Of a stretch of 12,214 bases of DNA, positions 1 through 6,943 are shown piece after piece. This DNA is from M0108 sp044228795 (GTDB lineage: Bacteria; Pseudomonadota; Gammaproteobacteria; Chromatiales; Chromatiaceae): NCBI GenBank assembly GCA_044228795.1, contig JBGAUE010000064.1, positions 1 to 12,214 on the forward strand, read 5' to 3'. The position numbers and the translations under genes were made by a program. Below the pieces are notes generated by a model that did not search any database, had not been told where the DNA came from, and saw nothing but the letters and a program-made list of their open reading frames with translations. Position 1 is the first letter of the stretch, and the number at the start of each line of letters is the position of its first letter.

Positions 1-74
1 GCGAGATTCTCAACAACGTCGGTTCACGCTATAACCTGGCTTTCTAGTTTAAAGAACTATTTGTGAATGACTTA
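1..74. repeat. Left arm of 74-bp perfect inverted terminal repeat
   Basis: Bases 1-74 are the exact reverse complement of 12139-12212; identity stops at base 75. The arm is visibly more AT-rich than the rest of the window. It holds the last 14 codons and TAG stop of an open frame (3-47), followed by 27 bp of shared non-coding sequence. The identity covers both coding and non-coding bases, so this is DNA-level duplication and not convergent protein similarity. It may mark a multi-copy gene at which assembly stopped, or a real inverted duplication in the genome. Confidence 0.95.
3..47 (+). CDS. C-terminal fragment of a probable outer-membrane beta-barrel protein (partial)
   Basis: The window opens inside a frame whose last residues are EILNNVGSRYNLAF, followed by TAG at 45-47. 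A terminal phenylalanine with hydrophobic or aromatic residues at alternating positions before it (Phe last, Leu at -3, Tyr at -5) is the usual signature of the last strand of outer-membrane beta-barrels recognised by BamA. Only 14 residues are visible, so the family (porin, TonB receptor or other) cannot be named. The same peptide, with one more upstream Ser, is encoded at the right end on the minus strand. The reading is inference from a very short fragment. Confidence 0.45.
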   Translation, partial: EILNNVGSRYNLAF

Positions 75-123
75 TGCGGTAGAGATCTTTCTATCGAAAC
101 ATCAACCCCATTGGAGCAATGAC

Positions 124-540
124 ATGTGCGAAACAGCCAAACCAACCGAGACGTTCCGTATCCTCAAGGTCGGGACCTGTCCCAGCCTCAGCCTGGCATC
201 GCAAATCACCTACCATCTTGGCCAGAATGACGATAAGGTCTATTTGGGTATTGCCGGGAATTCCGGGGGGCTGTTTAGCAAGAAAGACGTGTCCCTCGAT
301 GGCATCATCGCCGCCATCATGGCCAATGGCGACCAACCGATCACCTTCAAGACCCTCTACCCAGCGCCAGTCACGCGTCGGCCTATAGAAGGAGGGTCGG
401 GTGAGGGTTGGCGGGGGTGTCGACAGCAGGGATGCTGTCGTCAAGCCTACAGGGATGTATTCACGGCGTCCCCCGCCAGCCCTCACCCGGCCCGGGACAG
501 CGACAGCTCAGATGTTTCGGCTATAGCGTCAATCCCCTAG
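124..540 (+). CDS. Conserved hypothetical protein with an apparently replaced C-terminus
   Basis: The start at ATG 124 is preceded by GGAG at 113-116 with 7 bp spacing; the upstream in-frame ATG at 67 lies in the terminal repeat and has no ribosome site. The frame gives 138 residues. Residues 1 to about 80 look like a real compact soluble domain, with segments such as FRILKVGTCPSLS, TYHLG, GNSGGLFSKKDVSL and a following Ala/Ile helix. I recall similar small uncharacterised proteins in gammaproteobacteria, but cannot name the family. From about residue 92 the frame enters a palindromic repeat (398-489) and becomes Gly/Arg/Ser/Cys-rich low-quality protein, ending 12 bp inside the convergent methyltransferase gene. 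The natural C-terminus has probably been lost or replaced, so this may be a decaying gene. No signal peptide or membrane segment is visible. Confidence 0.55.
   Translation: MCETAKPTETFRILKVGTCPSLSLASQITYHLGQNDDKVYLGIAGNSGGLFSKKDVSLDGIIAAIMANGDQPITFKTLYPAPVTRRPIEGGSGEGWRGCRQQGCCRQAYRDVFTASPASPHPARDSDSSDVSAIASIP
398..489. repeat. REP-like composite palindrome between convergent genes
   Basis: The arms 398-417 and 470-489 are inverted complements with 19 of 20 matches (one C/T difference at 408). Inside them lies a second perfect 8-bp hairpin, CGACAGCA (421-428) and TGCTGTCG (433-440), with loop GGGA. The remaining centre includes CATCCCTG-type words on the minus strand. A large palindrome with a nested stem-loop at the 3' ends of two convergent genes is the typical setting of REP/REPIN-type dispersed repeats in gammaproteobacteria. 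It may act as a bidirectional terminator or 3'-end stabiliser. No second copy was seen in this window, so its dispersed nature is inference. Confidence 0.6.
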
Positions 541-2094
541 CAGTATCCCTTGGCGGCCAAAGAGGGTTATGAGTTCCTGGGTGGCTGCCTGGGTGCGGGC
601 CAAGAGCTTGTTTCTGGGCCAGCCTTTGGTACCCAAAGCCTTGGGCGGCGCAAGCCGGCCCTCTAGGAGGTCATCGGTCAGGGCCAGCGCCACCTCGTCC
701 GGGGTGCGCGTCCCATCCAGATAGTCCATGAGCTGGATGGCGAAGGCGTCCAGATCCAGGTTGGTATGGTTAAGGGTGGTGATGCGGCGGGCACCCCCGG
801 CGAGTTGAGCCCGGGCCAGGGGCCAAATTCGGGGCCGGCCCAGGGCCGGCGGTGGCTGGTGACGGGGGTCCGGCTGGGCGCTGATGCCGTTGTGGGCAAA
901 GAGGCTGAAGAGTTCCGGAAGGCTGGCATCGATTGCGTGGGCCAGGGCGTCACCGCCCGCGGACTCGACGCGCGCAATGGCGGCGGGCAGGACCTCCGCC
1001 AGGGTCAGGGAGTCCGGGAAGCGCGCGCTCAGTTCCAGGAGCAGGGCCTTGGTTAGGGGTTGACTGACCTGGAGGGAGACGCCAGTGGGGGTGAGGAAGG
1101 GGCTGTCCTTGACCCGTCGCAGGTCGGGCTTGGCCGCTGGGCGCAGATCGGCGCGGAAGGCCAGACCGGCGAAACGATCCAGGTCGATGGCGATCTCCTC
1201 CGGCAGGTCCGCGTCCGCGCGGCACAGCAGGCTCTGGCGGAAGTTGCGGTTGGTGACGAAGTCCAGCCATTGTTCCAATTCCAGGCCGTCCTTGATGGGG
1301 GCCAGGGCCAGGTCAACACCCTCGCCATAGGTCGAGGGGAAGAGGGTACGGGGGTCGGTGTCACAAAGGTAGCGCAGCCCGGCCTTTTCGGCGTCTTCAG
1401 CGAAGTCGCTGAAAAGAAAAGCCCGGTTGTGCTCCGCCAGGTACTCGAACAGCAGGTAGCTGGGGTGAACCTGGTTCAGGTGGGTGATTTCCGCCAGTAG
1501 ATAGCGGGCGCTATGGGCGTCGAGCCCCTGGAGACTGGCCTGCAGGCGGTCCAGAGCTGCCCGTGCGGCGGCGAGGCGATCGGTGGGGGTCTCCAAGCCG
1601 CGGCAGGCGTAGCGGAGGATGTCCCGCAGCATGCCCCGCATCCGCCAGCCTGGCAGGCAGTTGTAGCTGACATAGAAAATGCCTGTGGGGGCGAGGAGAC
1701 GGCTAGCCAGTCGCAAAAGATGTTGCCGCACCGGGTCCGGGACCCAGGAATAGACACCGTGGGCAATGATGTAGTCGAATGGACCCAGATTTGGGTCCAG
1801 TTCGAGGATGTCGCCCTGTCGCAATTCCAGGTTACTCAGGCCCAGGGTCTGGATCAGGGCCTGGGCCATGGCAATCTGCCGCGCTGAGAGGTCGATGCCG
1901 AGGCAGTGGGCGCCCGGCAGACCCTGGGCGAGGGGGATGAGATTGCCACCGCCGGCACAGCCGATTTCCAGCACCCGGGCGATCGCGGGAGTCACCGTGT
2001 TAAGCCCGAGCAGCCGGCCGAGCACGGCCAGATGATTGGGATGGGTCTCCGGGAAGGCGATGCTCTCGTAGGGGAAGGCGTCGTAGGGGTCCAA
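529..2094 (-). CDS. Class I SAM-dependent methyltransferase with regulatory domain (PKMT-like)
   Basis: This is a 521-residue protein if started at TTG 2094 (AGGA 10 bp upstream). An in-frame ATG at 2232 would add 46 residues and has AGGG 7 bp before it. However, that extension lies antisense to the first codons of ygfX and shows no domain character, while the family-like text begins at YDAFPYESIAFPETHP. The Rossmann methyltransferase domain shows motif I VLEIGCAGGGN (about 41-51), acidic GIDLS (about 66-70) and QGDILEL (about 93-99). Next comes a middle part matching the methyltransferase regulatory domain (about 195-285; HPSYLLFEYLAEHN). The C-terminal segment, about 430-480, resembles the winged-helix region of rickettsial-type protein lysine methyltransferases. 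Such enzymes transfer methyl groups from SAM; rickettsial PKMT1/2 act on an outer-membrane protein. The substrate here is unknown. Confidence 0.85.
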   Translation of the reverse strand: MDPYDAFPYESIAFPETHPNHLAVLGRLLGLNTVTPAIARVLEIGCAGGGNLIPLAQGLPGAHCLGIDLSARQIAMAQALIQTLGLSNLELRQGDILELDPNLGPFDYIIAHGVYSWVPDPVRQHLLRLASRLLAPTGIFYVSYNCLPGWRMRGMLRDILRYACRGLETPTDRLAAARAALDRLQASLQGLDAHSARYLLAEITHLNQVHPSYLLFEYLAEHNRAFLFSDFAEDAEKAGLRYLCDTDPRTLFPSTYGEGVDLALAPIKDGLELEQWLDFVTNRNFRQSLLCRADADLPEEIAIDLDRFAGLAFRADLRPAAKPDLRRVKDSPFLTPTGVSLQVSQPLTKALLLELSARFPDSLTLAEVLPAAIARVESAGGDALAHAIDASLPELFSLFAHNGISAQPDPRHQPPPALGRPRIWPLARAQLAGGARRITTLNHTNLDLDAFAIQLMDYLDGTRTPDEVALALTDDLLEGRLAPPKALGTKGWPRNKLLARTQAATQELITLFGRQGILLGD

Positions 2095-2148
2095 AGGGGG
2101 GTGGTCCTGGGCGTGAGTCGGGTTGGCAAGGGGAGAGGATAATAAACC

Positions 2149-2640
2149 ATGACGCGATCCATCGAACGGCCGGCCATGGTCATTCGCCCCGGGGTTTCGC
2201 GGCGGCTGGCCCTCTATGTGCTGGTCGCCCATGGTCTGACCCTGGCGGCTATCGCCTTCTTGCCTTTGGCCCTGCTAGGGCGCGTCGGGTTGGCCCTGGT
2301 CGTTCTGTTGGGATGTGCGCTGAGCCTGGGTGGGGCCGTTTGGCATCTCTGGCCCTGGAGCCTGAGGGAGGTAGTCTGGCAGTCGGATGGCAGCTGGTAC
2401 CTGATCCAAGGCGATGGGCGGCAATTGGACGGGCGTTTGCTGGGATCGACCTATGTTAGCCCGGCGCTGGTAGTGCTCAACTTCCGGTGTGGCCGCTGGA
2501 GAACCCGGTCCCTGGTGCTGCTGCCTGACAACCTGGAACCGGACCTGCATCGGCGTCTGCGGGTCCGACTGCGCCTGGAGGGGATGCCGAGGAGAAAGGC
2601 GGCGATTGCGGTTTCAGGGTCCGAACCACGCATTCATTGA
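2149..2640 (+). CDS. ygfX: YgfX / CptA family membrane protein
   Basis: This 163-residue protein starts at ATG 2149 with a strong AGAGGA ribosome site 9 bp upstream. Two hydrophobic helices lie at about 18-38 and 42-66, with a short basic stretch before them. They are followed by the YgfX-type soluble tail with WPWSLREVVWQSDG, LLGSTYVSP, and a late RSLVLLPDNLEPDLHRRLRV. E. coli YgfX is about 135 residues with the same plan, so this copy has a modest C-terminal extension. In E. coli it was described as the toxin CptA acting on MreB/FtsZ, a role that is disputed. Its usual partner SdhE (YgfY), normally encoded directly upstream, is absent here; the upstream neighbour is a divergent methyltransferase. 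Confidence 0.8.
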   Translation: MTRSIERPAMVIRPGVSRRLALYVLVAHGLTLAAIAFLPLALLGRVGLALVVLLGCALSLGGAVWHLWPWSLREVVWQSDGSWYLIQGDGRQLDGRLLGSTYVSPALVVLNFRCGRWRTRSLVLLPDNLEPDLHRRLRVRLRLEGMPRRKAAIAVSGSEPRIH

Positions 2641-2657
2641 TAGCACAGCGGATCCTT

Positions 2658-2674
2658 AGGGCCTTTCATGCCCT
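2658..2674. terminator. Possible weak bidirectional hairpin between ygfX and the convergent membrane protein gene
   Basis: AGGGC (2658-2662) and GCCCT (2670-2674) form a 5-bp perfect stem with a 7-base loop. It lies in the 50-bp gap between two convergent stop codons, where a shared terminator would be expected. There is no uridine tract on either side, so intrinsic termination is doubtful. Confidence 0.25.
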
Positions 2675-2690
2675 GGCATTGCCCCCTGAT

Positions 2691-3251
2691 TCAGGCCTTC
2701 CTCAGCCGGAGGATCACCACCGACAAGCCGATACCGATCACGGCGAGCCCCGTGAGGGTCATGAGCATGGCATTGTCGTCGAAGAAGGCGATGCCGATGC
2801 CACTGCCGATCAGAAAGAGGCCAAATAAGCCCATTTTCCAGTCCAGATGCACCCCGGCCAGGATGGCGGAAAGACCCAGAATGTAAATAGCCACGAAGCC
2901 ATGCGTTTCAGCCGTTAAAAAGACCAGCACGGTCGGCCAGAAGAGGAGATAAATCACCCCCACTGTCGCCCCCCAGTGCAGAATCTGCTTTATCAGGTAA
3001 TGGTGAATGGGACTTCCTGAGGTCTGCATCCGCTGCCAGCCGCCATAGATCGCAATCAGACCGACCGTGGGGATGAACCACTTCCAGAGGTGACCCGCTC
3101 GGTCGGGGTCGCTGTCGGTCATGGCTACCAGCCAGACGGCGACGGCGTAGAGCGCCACATAGGGCACGACCCTCAATAGCAGTTGAATCCAACTAAAGGC
3201 GCTGGAAGGCGTCGCGACCGGGGCATTCGGGGTGGCGAGGGTTTCGGACAT
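2691..3251 (-). CDS. Uncharacterised multi-pass inner-membrane protein
   Basis: The 186-residue protein starts at ATG 3251, preceded by an excellent GAGAGGAG ribosome site 7 bp away; a longer upstream frame has no support. A short polar, Ala/Pro/Thr-rich N-terminus (about 1-20) is followed by five or six hydrophobic helices at about 22-43, 55-74, 92-112, 117-137, 142-155 and 160-180. It ends in a basic RLRKA tail, which suggests a cytoplasmic C-terminus. Polar connectors carry TDSDPDRAGH and QTSGSPIHHY. I do not recognise a catalytic motif or a named family. It is divergent from galE and convergent with ygfX, so it appears to be a single-gene unit. A housekeeping envelope role is possible but only a guess. 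Confidence 0.8.
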   Translation of the reverse strand: MSETLATPNAPVATPSSAFSWIQLLLRVVPYVALYAVAVWLVAMTDSDPDRAGHLWKWFIPTVGLIAIYGGWQRMQTSGSPIHHYLIKQILHWGATVGVIYLLFWPTVLVFLTAETHGFVAIYILGLSAILAGVHLDWKMGLFGLFLIGSGIGIAFFDDNAMLMTLTGLAVIGIGLSVVILRLRKA

Positions 3252-3348
3252 GGCGAGGCTCCTCTCGGTTGTCAGCAGGGGAAACCGCTTGGCCCTTGGC
3301 TGCGATGGCCATGCCAGGCCCGGCTGCGGCGGGTACAATGTGGCGGTG

Positions 3349-3377
3349 ATCATTGCGCGATCGGGCTTGGGCGTCAA
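3349..3377 (-). promoter_or_regulatory. Candidate sigma-70 promoter for the 186-residue membrane protein gene
   Basis: On the minus strand TTGACG (3372-3377) and AATGAT (3349-3354) are separated by 17 bp, matching the -35 and -10 consensus at 5/6 and 4/6 positions. This would give a leader of about 90 nt before ATG 3251. It lies in the 195-bp region between this gene and the divergent galE. Assignment is by pattern only. Confidence 0.3.
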
Positions 3378-3446
3378 TGAGAGCAGTACGGGATTGGTAT
3401 CGGGGCCCCGAAAATGTCCGGGGTTCAGGACCCAGGGGCTATGGCC

Positions 3447-4463
3447 ATGTATATTTTGGTGACGGGCGGGGCGGGTTATATCGGCAGTCATACCTGCGTG
3501 GAGTTGCTGGCCGCGGGACACAGGGTCTTCGTGGTCGATAATCTCTGCAACAGCAAGGAGGAATCCCTGCGCCGGGTGGCGGAGATTACCGGTCAGGCTC
3601 CTGGTTTTGCCCGGGTCGATCTCCGGGATGCGACCGCCTTGGCGGCGGTTTTTCGCACCCACGCCTTTGATGCCGTTATTCATTTTGCCGGCCTCAAGGC
3701 GGTGGGTGAGTCCACCGCGATGCCTCTGGCCTATTACGACAACAATATTGGCGGCACCCTGAGTCTCTGCAAGGTCATGGCCAAGGCCCGGGTGCGCCAT
3801 CTGGTGTTCAGTTCCTCGGCCACCGTCTATGGCGATCCAGCCAGCGTCCCGGTGCGGGAGGACTTTCCGACCTCTGCTACTAACCCCTACGGCCGCTCCA
3901 AGCTCTTCATCGAACAGATCCTGACCGACTTGCAGCAGGCCGATCCCCGCTGGAATATCGCCTTACTGCGCTACTTTAACCCGGTTGGCGCTCATCCCAG
4001 CGGTCGCATCGGCGAGGATCCCAACGGTATCCCCAATAACCTCATGCCCTTCATCGCCCAGGTGGCCTCAGGCAAGCGGCCGCGCCTGCGGGTCTTTGGC
4101 GGGGACTACGCGACCCCGGATGGCACCGGGGTGCGGGACTATATTCATGTCGTCGATCTGGCGCGGGGACATCTCCGCGCCCTGGAAAGACTCGGCGCCA
4201 ACTCTGGCCTGTTGATCTGCAACCTGGGTACGGGTCAGGGCTACAGCGTCCTGGATATGGTGCAGGCCTTCGAGCGGGCCAGTAAACAGACTGTACCTTA
4301 CGATATCGTCGGTCGGCGGCCGGGGGACATTGCTATTTGTTTTGCCGATCCCAGCTACGCCCGAGAGGTGTTGGGTTGGTCAGCCGAACAGGGCCTGGAT
4401 GAGATGGTGCGCGACGCCTGGCGATGGCAGTCCGCCAATCCCGACGGTTATTCCGGGGACTGA
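3447..4463 (+). CDS. galE: UDP-glucose 4-epimerase
   Basis: GalE interconverts UDP-glucose and UDP-galactose using tightly bound NAD, supplying galactose residues for lipopolysaccharide and exopolysaccharide in the cytoplasm. The chosen ATG 3447 (AGGGG 8 bp upstream) gives 338 residues, the same length as E. coli GalE. Alternatives at 3441 and 3414 only add a few residues. Visible signatures are the dinucleotide-binding TGGAGYIGSH (6-15), the active-site region SSSATVYG (122-129, with Ser124), and the catalytic Tyr148 and Lys152 in NPYGRSK. RYFNPVGAHPSG is typical of substrate-loop sequence, and GVRDYIHVVDLA is also present. The last 16 bp overlap the end of the convergent gene at 4448. It stands alone, not in a gal operon. 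Confidence 0.96.
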   Translation: MYILVTGGAGYIGSHTCVELLAAGHRVFVVDNLCNSKEESLRRVAEITGQAPGFARVDLRDATALAAVFRTHAFDAVIHFAGLKAVGESTAMPLAYYDNNIGGTLSLCKVMAKARVRHLVFSSSATVYGDPASVPVREDFPTSATNPYGRSKLFIEQILTDLQQADPRWNIALLRYFNPVGAHPSGRIGEDPNGIPNNLMPFIAQVASGKRPRLRVFGGDYATPDGTGVRDYIHVVDLARGHLRALERLGANSGLLICNLGTGQGYSVLDMVQAFERASKQTVPYDIVGRRPGDIAICFADPSYAREVLGWSAEQGLDEMVRDAWRWQSANPDGYSGD

Positions 4464-5182
4464 ACTCCCGTTTCTGCTTGTCCTGGCGTTTGCGCCGGTT
4501 TGGCCGGGGTCTCCAAGGGCGCGATCAGGTCAGCAAACGCGTCCCGATTCACATATTGGATCACGACACCCCCTTTGTTATCCATGGCCAGGTCCATGCC
4601 CTTATCTGGGTAGAGCCAGTGGGAGACGCCCGTCTCAGGCTCCAGGCGTTTCTCCGTCGGGGCGCCGAAGCGCTTCGCGACGATATCGGCGTCCAGGGAT
4701 TTCCAGGGCAGGTAGGTGATGGCGGCGATGGGCAGGGTCTCCAGGGTCGCGATATCCGCCGGATCCAGCTTGACCTTCTTGGCGCCGCTACCCAATTGGC
4801 TGATGCGCAGGCCACGTTCATACATGGGGGCCAGGATCGCCGGGTCCGCCTGGATGCCGATGACGAAATCCCCGCGGATGCGGTTCAGATAGATCTGGTC
4901 GAAATAGGCCTCCACCGCATAACCAACCGCCTGGTGATCGGGGCTCAGCCGGGCAAAGAGGTTGACCTCCCCTTCCTCCTTAAACAGGCGCCGAATCTCG
5001 CCCAGGGTCGTCTCCCCCAGGGTGAAGCCGAAGACCCGGGTGCGGCCCTGGCCGTCCTGCTCCACCTGCCAGGGTAGGCGAGGAGTCTGATCCTCGATGT
5101 TTTCATCCGGCAACAGCAGCATGATGCCGATGAAGGCGAGAAGGCCGATGGCCAGGATGGAAAGGATCATCTTACGATCCAT
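4448..5182 (-). CDS. Conserved hypothetical protein with N-terminal signal anchor
   Basis: This 244-residue protein starts at ATG 5182 with AAGGAG 10 bp upstream. Residues 1-5 are basic and about 6-25 are a hydrophobic helix without a clear signal-peptidase site or lipobox Cys, so it is probably a periplasmic domain tethered to the inner membrane. The soluble part begins LPWQVEQDGQGRTRVFGFTLG and includes EAYFDQIYLNR, LPIAAITYLPWKSLD, AKRFGAPTEKR and HWLYPDKGMDLAMD. These look like a conserved but unnamed gammaproteobacterial family. The C-terminus is Pro/Thr/Glu-rich and likely disordered. It sits 54 bp downstream of the Mth938-domain gene in the same direction, suggesting an operon. Its 3' end overlaps galE by 16 bp. 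No enzymatic motif was recognised. Confidence 0.8.
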   Translation of the reverse strand: MDRKMILSILAIGLLAFIGIMLLLPDENIEDQTPRLPWQVEQDGQGRTRVFGFTLGETTLGEIRRLFKEEGEVNLFARLSPDHQAVGYAVEAYFDQIYLNRIRGDFVIGIQADPAILAPMYERGLRISQLGSGAKKVKLDPADIATLETLPIAAITYLPWKSLDADIVAKRFGAPTEKRLEPETGVSHWLYPDKGMDLAMDNKGGVVIQYVNRDAFADLIAPLETPAKPAQTPGQAETGVQSPE

Positions 5183-5236
5183 GCGGGGGAGGCTCCTTGC
5201 AAGGGTTGCGCAATAAATCGCGGAAGTGGGGCGGTC

Positions 5237-5608
5237 TCAGATCGGTAGCAGTCCGGCCACGACTTGCCGGCCCTCGGCCATGAGGATGTTGTAGGTGCGG
5301 CAAGCCGCCCCGGTGTCCATAACCTCGATGCCGATGCCTCGCGTCAGGGCGCGCGCCATCAGGACCATGGCGGGGAAGATCTGGCGTACTCCGGTGCCCA
5401 AGAGGATGACCTGGGGATCCAGGTCCAGCAGGGCGTCGATGTGAGCCTCGGTGAGATCGGCAGCCACCTGGGGGCCCCAAGCCGGCAGGATACGCCGGGG
5501 GGTTAGGATGAGACCCGAGACAAAGAACTTACCATCGATCAGGATGCGGCCCGGTTCGTAGCCCTCGATAAGGTAACCGTCGCCTGGGTCTGCTTGGGAA
5601 AATTTCAT
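5237..5608 (-). CDS. Mth938-like domain protein (DUF498 / NDUFAF3-related)
   Basis: Start at ATG 5608 gives 123 residues, the usual size for the family; a TTG at 5626 would add six residues and is less likely. The protein begins MKFSQADPGDGYLIEGYEPG. It continues with KFFVSGLILTPRRI, then PQVILLGTG (about 65-73), and the characteristic C-terminal MDTGAACRTYNILMAEGR followed by VVAGLLP (97-122). This is the single-domain Mth938 fold related to the mitochondrial complex I assembly factor NDUFAF3. The bacterial role is not established. No strong ribosome site precedes the start. It is divergent from alaC, with 135 bp between the starts, and probably co-transcribed with the downstream signal-anchored protein. 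Confidence 0.88.
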   Translation of the reverse strand: MKFSQADPGDGYLIEGYEPGRILIDGKFFVSGLILTPRRILPAWGPQVAADLTEAHIDALLDLDPQVILLGTGVRQIFPAMVLMARALTRGIGIEVMDTGAACRTYNILMAEGRQVVAGLLPI

Positions 5609-5743
5609 GTGGGCAACATACCCCAAGCCTCCTGGGTGGGCAAGGCTTCAGGCAGGTGCTTCCGAAACCTTGATTTTATTCCGCCCGGCTTGGCGGTAAA
5701 CTCCCGCGTCTGTCCTTGTTATCGCCCCAGCCGTGAGGTTCTC

Positions 5744-6943
5744 ATGGTCGCTCCCCGCCCCGAATTCAGCCGCATTCAGCGCCTGCCGCCCTATGTCTTC
5801 AATATCGTCAATGAATTGAAGGCGGCCGCGCGAGCGCGCGGGGAGGACATCATCGACTTTGGCATGGGCAACCCCGACCAGCCCACTCCGCGACACATCG
5901 TCGATAAATTGGTGGAGGCTGCTCAGCGCCAGGATACCCATCGCTATTCCATGTCCCGGGGTATCCCGCGCCTGCGTCGCGCTATCTGTCATTGGTATCG
6001 CGCGCGCTTTGCCGTGGACCTGGACCCGGACAAGGAGGCTATCGTCACCATCGGTTCCAAGGAGGGTCTGGCCCATCTGGCCCTGGCGACCATGGGGGCC
6101 GGTGACACCGTCTTGGTGCCCAACCCCGCCTATCCCATACACCCCTATGGTTTTGTCATTGCCGGGGCGGACGTGCGCCATGTCCCCCTGGTGCCGGGAA
6201 TCGATTTCTTCGAGGAATTGCGCCGGGCCATCCAGAGTTCCTGGCCTAAGCCCAAGATGTTGGTCATCAATTTTCCAGGCAACCCCACCGCCCAGTGCGT
6301 CGAGCTGGATTTCTTCGAGCGGGTCGTTGCGGTAGCGCGGGAACACGGTATCTGGGTGGTGCATGACCTGGCCTATGCCGACATCGTCTTTGATGGCTAT
6401 CAGGCCCCCTCTATTCTTCAGGTGCCTGGGGCGAAGGACGTGGCCGTGGAGTTCTTCTCCCTCTCCAAGAGCTACAACATGCCGGGTTGGCGGGTGGGCT
6501 TCATGTGCGGCAACTCTGACCTGGTCGCTGCCCTGGCCCGCATCAAGTCCTATCTCGACTATGGCACCTTCACGCCCATCCAGGTCGCCGCCATCACCGC
6601 CCTGGAGGGGCCACAAGATTGTCTGCACCAGATCCGTGGTCAATACGAGAGTCGCCGCAATGTGCTTTGCGAGGGCTTGGCAGCCGCGGGCTGGGCGATT
6701 GAGAAGCCCAAGGCCACCATGTTTGTCTGGGCGCCCATCCCCGCGCCCTACCGTGAAATGGGTTCCCTGGAGTTTTCCAAGAAGCTGCTGCGGGAGGCCA
6801 AGGTGGCGGTCTCCCCTGGCATTGGCTTTGGCGAGTATGGTGATACCCATGTGCGTTTCGGTTTGATCGAGAATGAACACCGTACCCGCCAGGCCGTGCG
6901 CGGCATCAAGGAGATGTTCCGGCGTGATGGTGTCCCGGGCTAA
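5744..6943 (+). CDS. alaC: Alanine transaminase, AlaC-type class I/II aminotransferase
   Basis: A PLP-dependent aminotransferase that makes alanine from pyruvate and glutamate in the cytoplasm. ATG 5744, with GAGG 5 bp upstream, gives 399 residues, close to E. coli AlaC (412). A longer frame back to 5594 covers the divergent gene start and is rejected. Visible signatures are IDFGMGNPDQPTP (substrate-loop region, 37-49), FPGNPTAQ (Asn180), HDLAYADIVFDGY (Asp208 near PLP nitrogen), SLSKSYNMPGWRVGF with PLP lysine Lys242, and C-terminal HVRFGLIEN with the carboxylate-binding Arg. The position upstream of hom fits the order I recall from Chromatiales. The ribosome site of the next gene lies inside its 3' end. 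Other aminotransferases of this subgroup (e.g. LL-DAP or aspartate-type) cannot be fully excluded by eye. Confidence 0.9.
   Translation: MVAPRPEFSRIQRLPPYVFNIVNELKAAARARGEDIIDFGMGNPDQPTPRHIVDKLVEAAQRQDTHRYSMSRGIPRLRRAICHWYRARFAVDLDPDKEAIVTIGSKEGLAHLALATMGAGDTVLVPNPAYPIHPYGFVIAGADVRHVPLVPGIDFFEELRRAIQSSWPKPKMLVINFPGNPTAQCVELDFFERVVAVAREHGIWVVHDLAYADIVFDGYQAPSILQVPGAKDVAVEFFSLSKSYNMPGWRVGFMCGNSDLVAALARIKSYLDYGTFTPIQVAAITALEGPQDCLHQIRGQYESRRNVLCEGLAAAGWAIEKPKATMFVWAPIPAPYREMGSLEFSKKLLREAKVAVSPGIGFGEYGDTHVRFGLIENEHRTRQAVRGIKEMFRRDGVPG

Noticed and set aside
67..123. N-terminal extension of the first gene from ATG 67
   Set aside because: It starts inside the terminal repeat without a ribosome site, whereas ATG 124 has GGAG at ideal spacing.
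5648..6880. 410-codon open frame on the minus strand
   Set aside because: It is antisense to alaC and reflects high-GC codon bias; the plus-strand product has all aminotransferase motifs.
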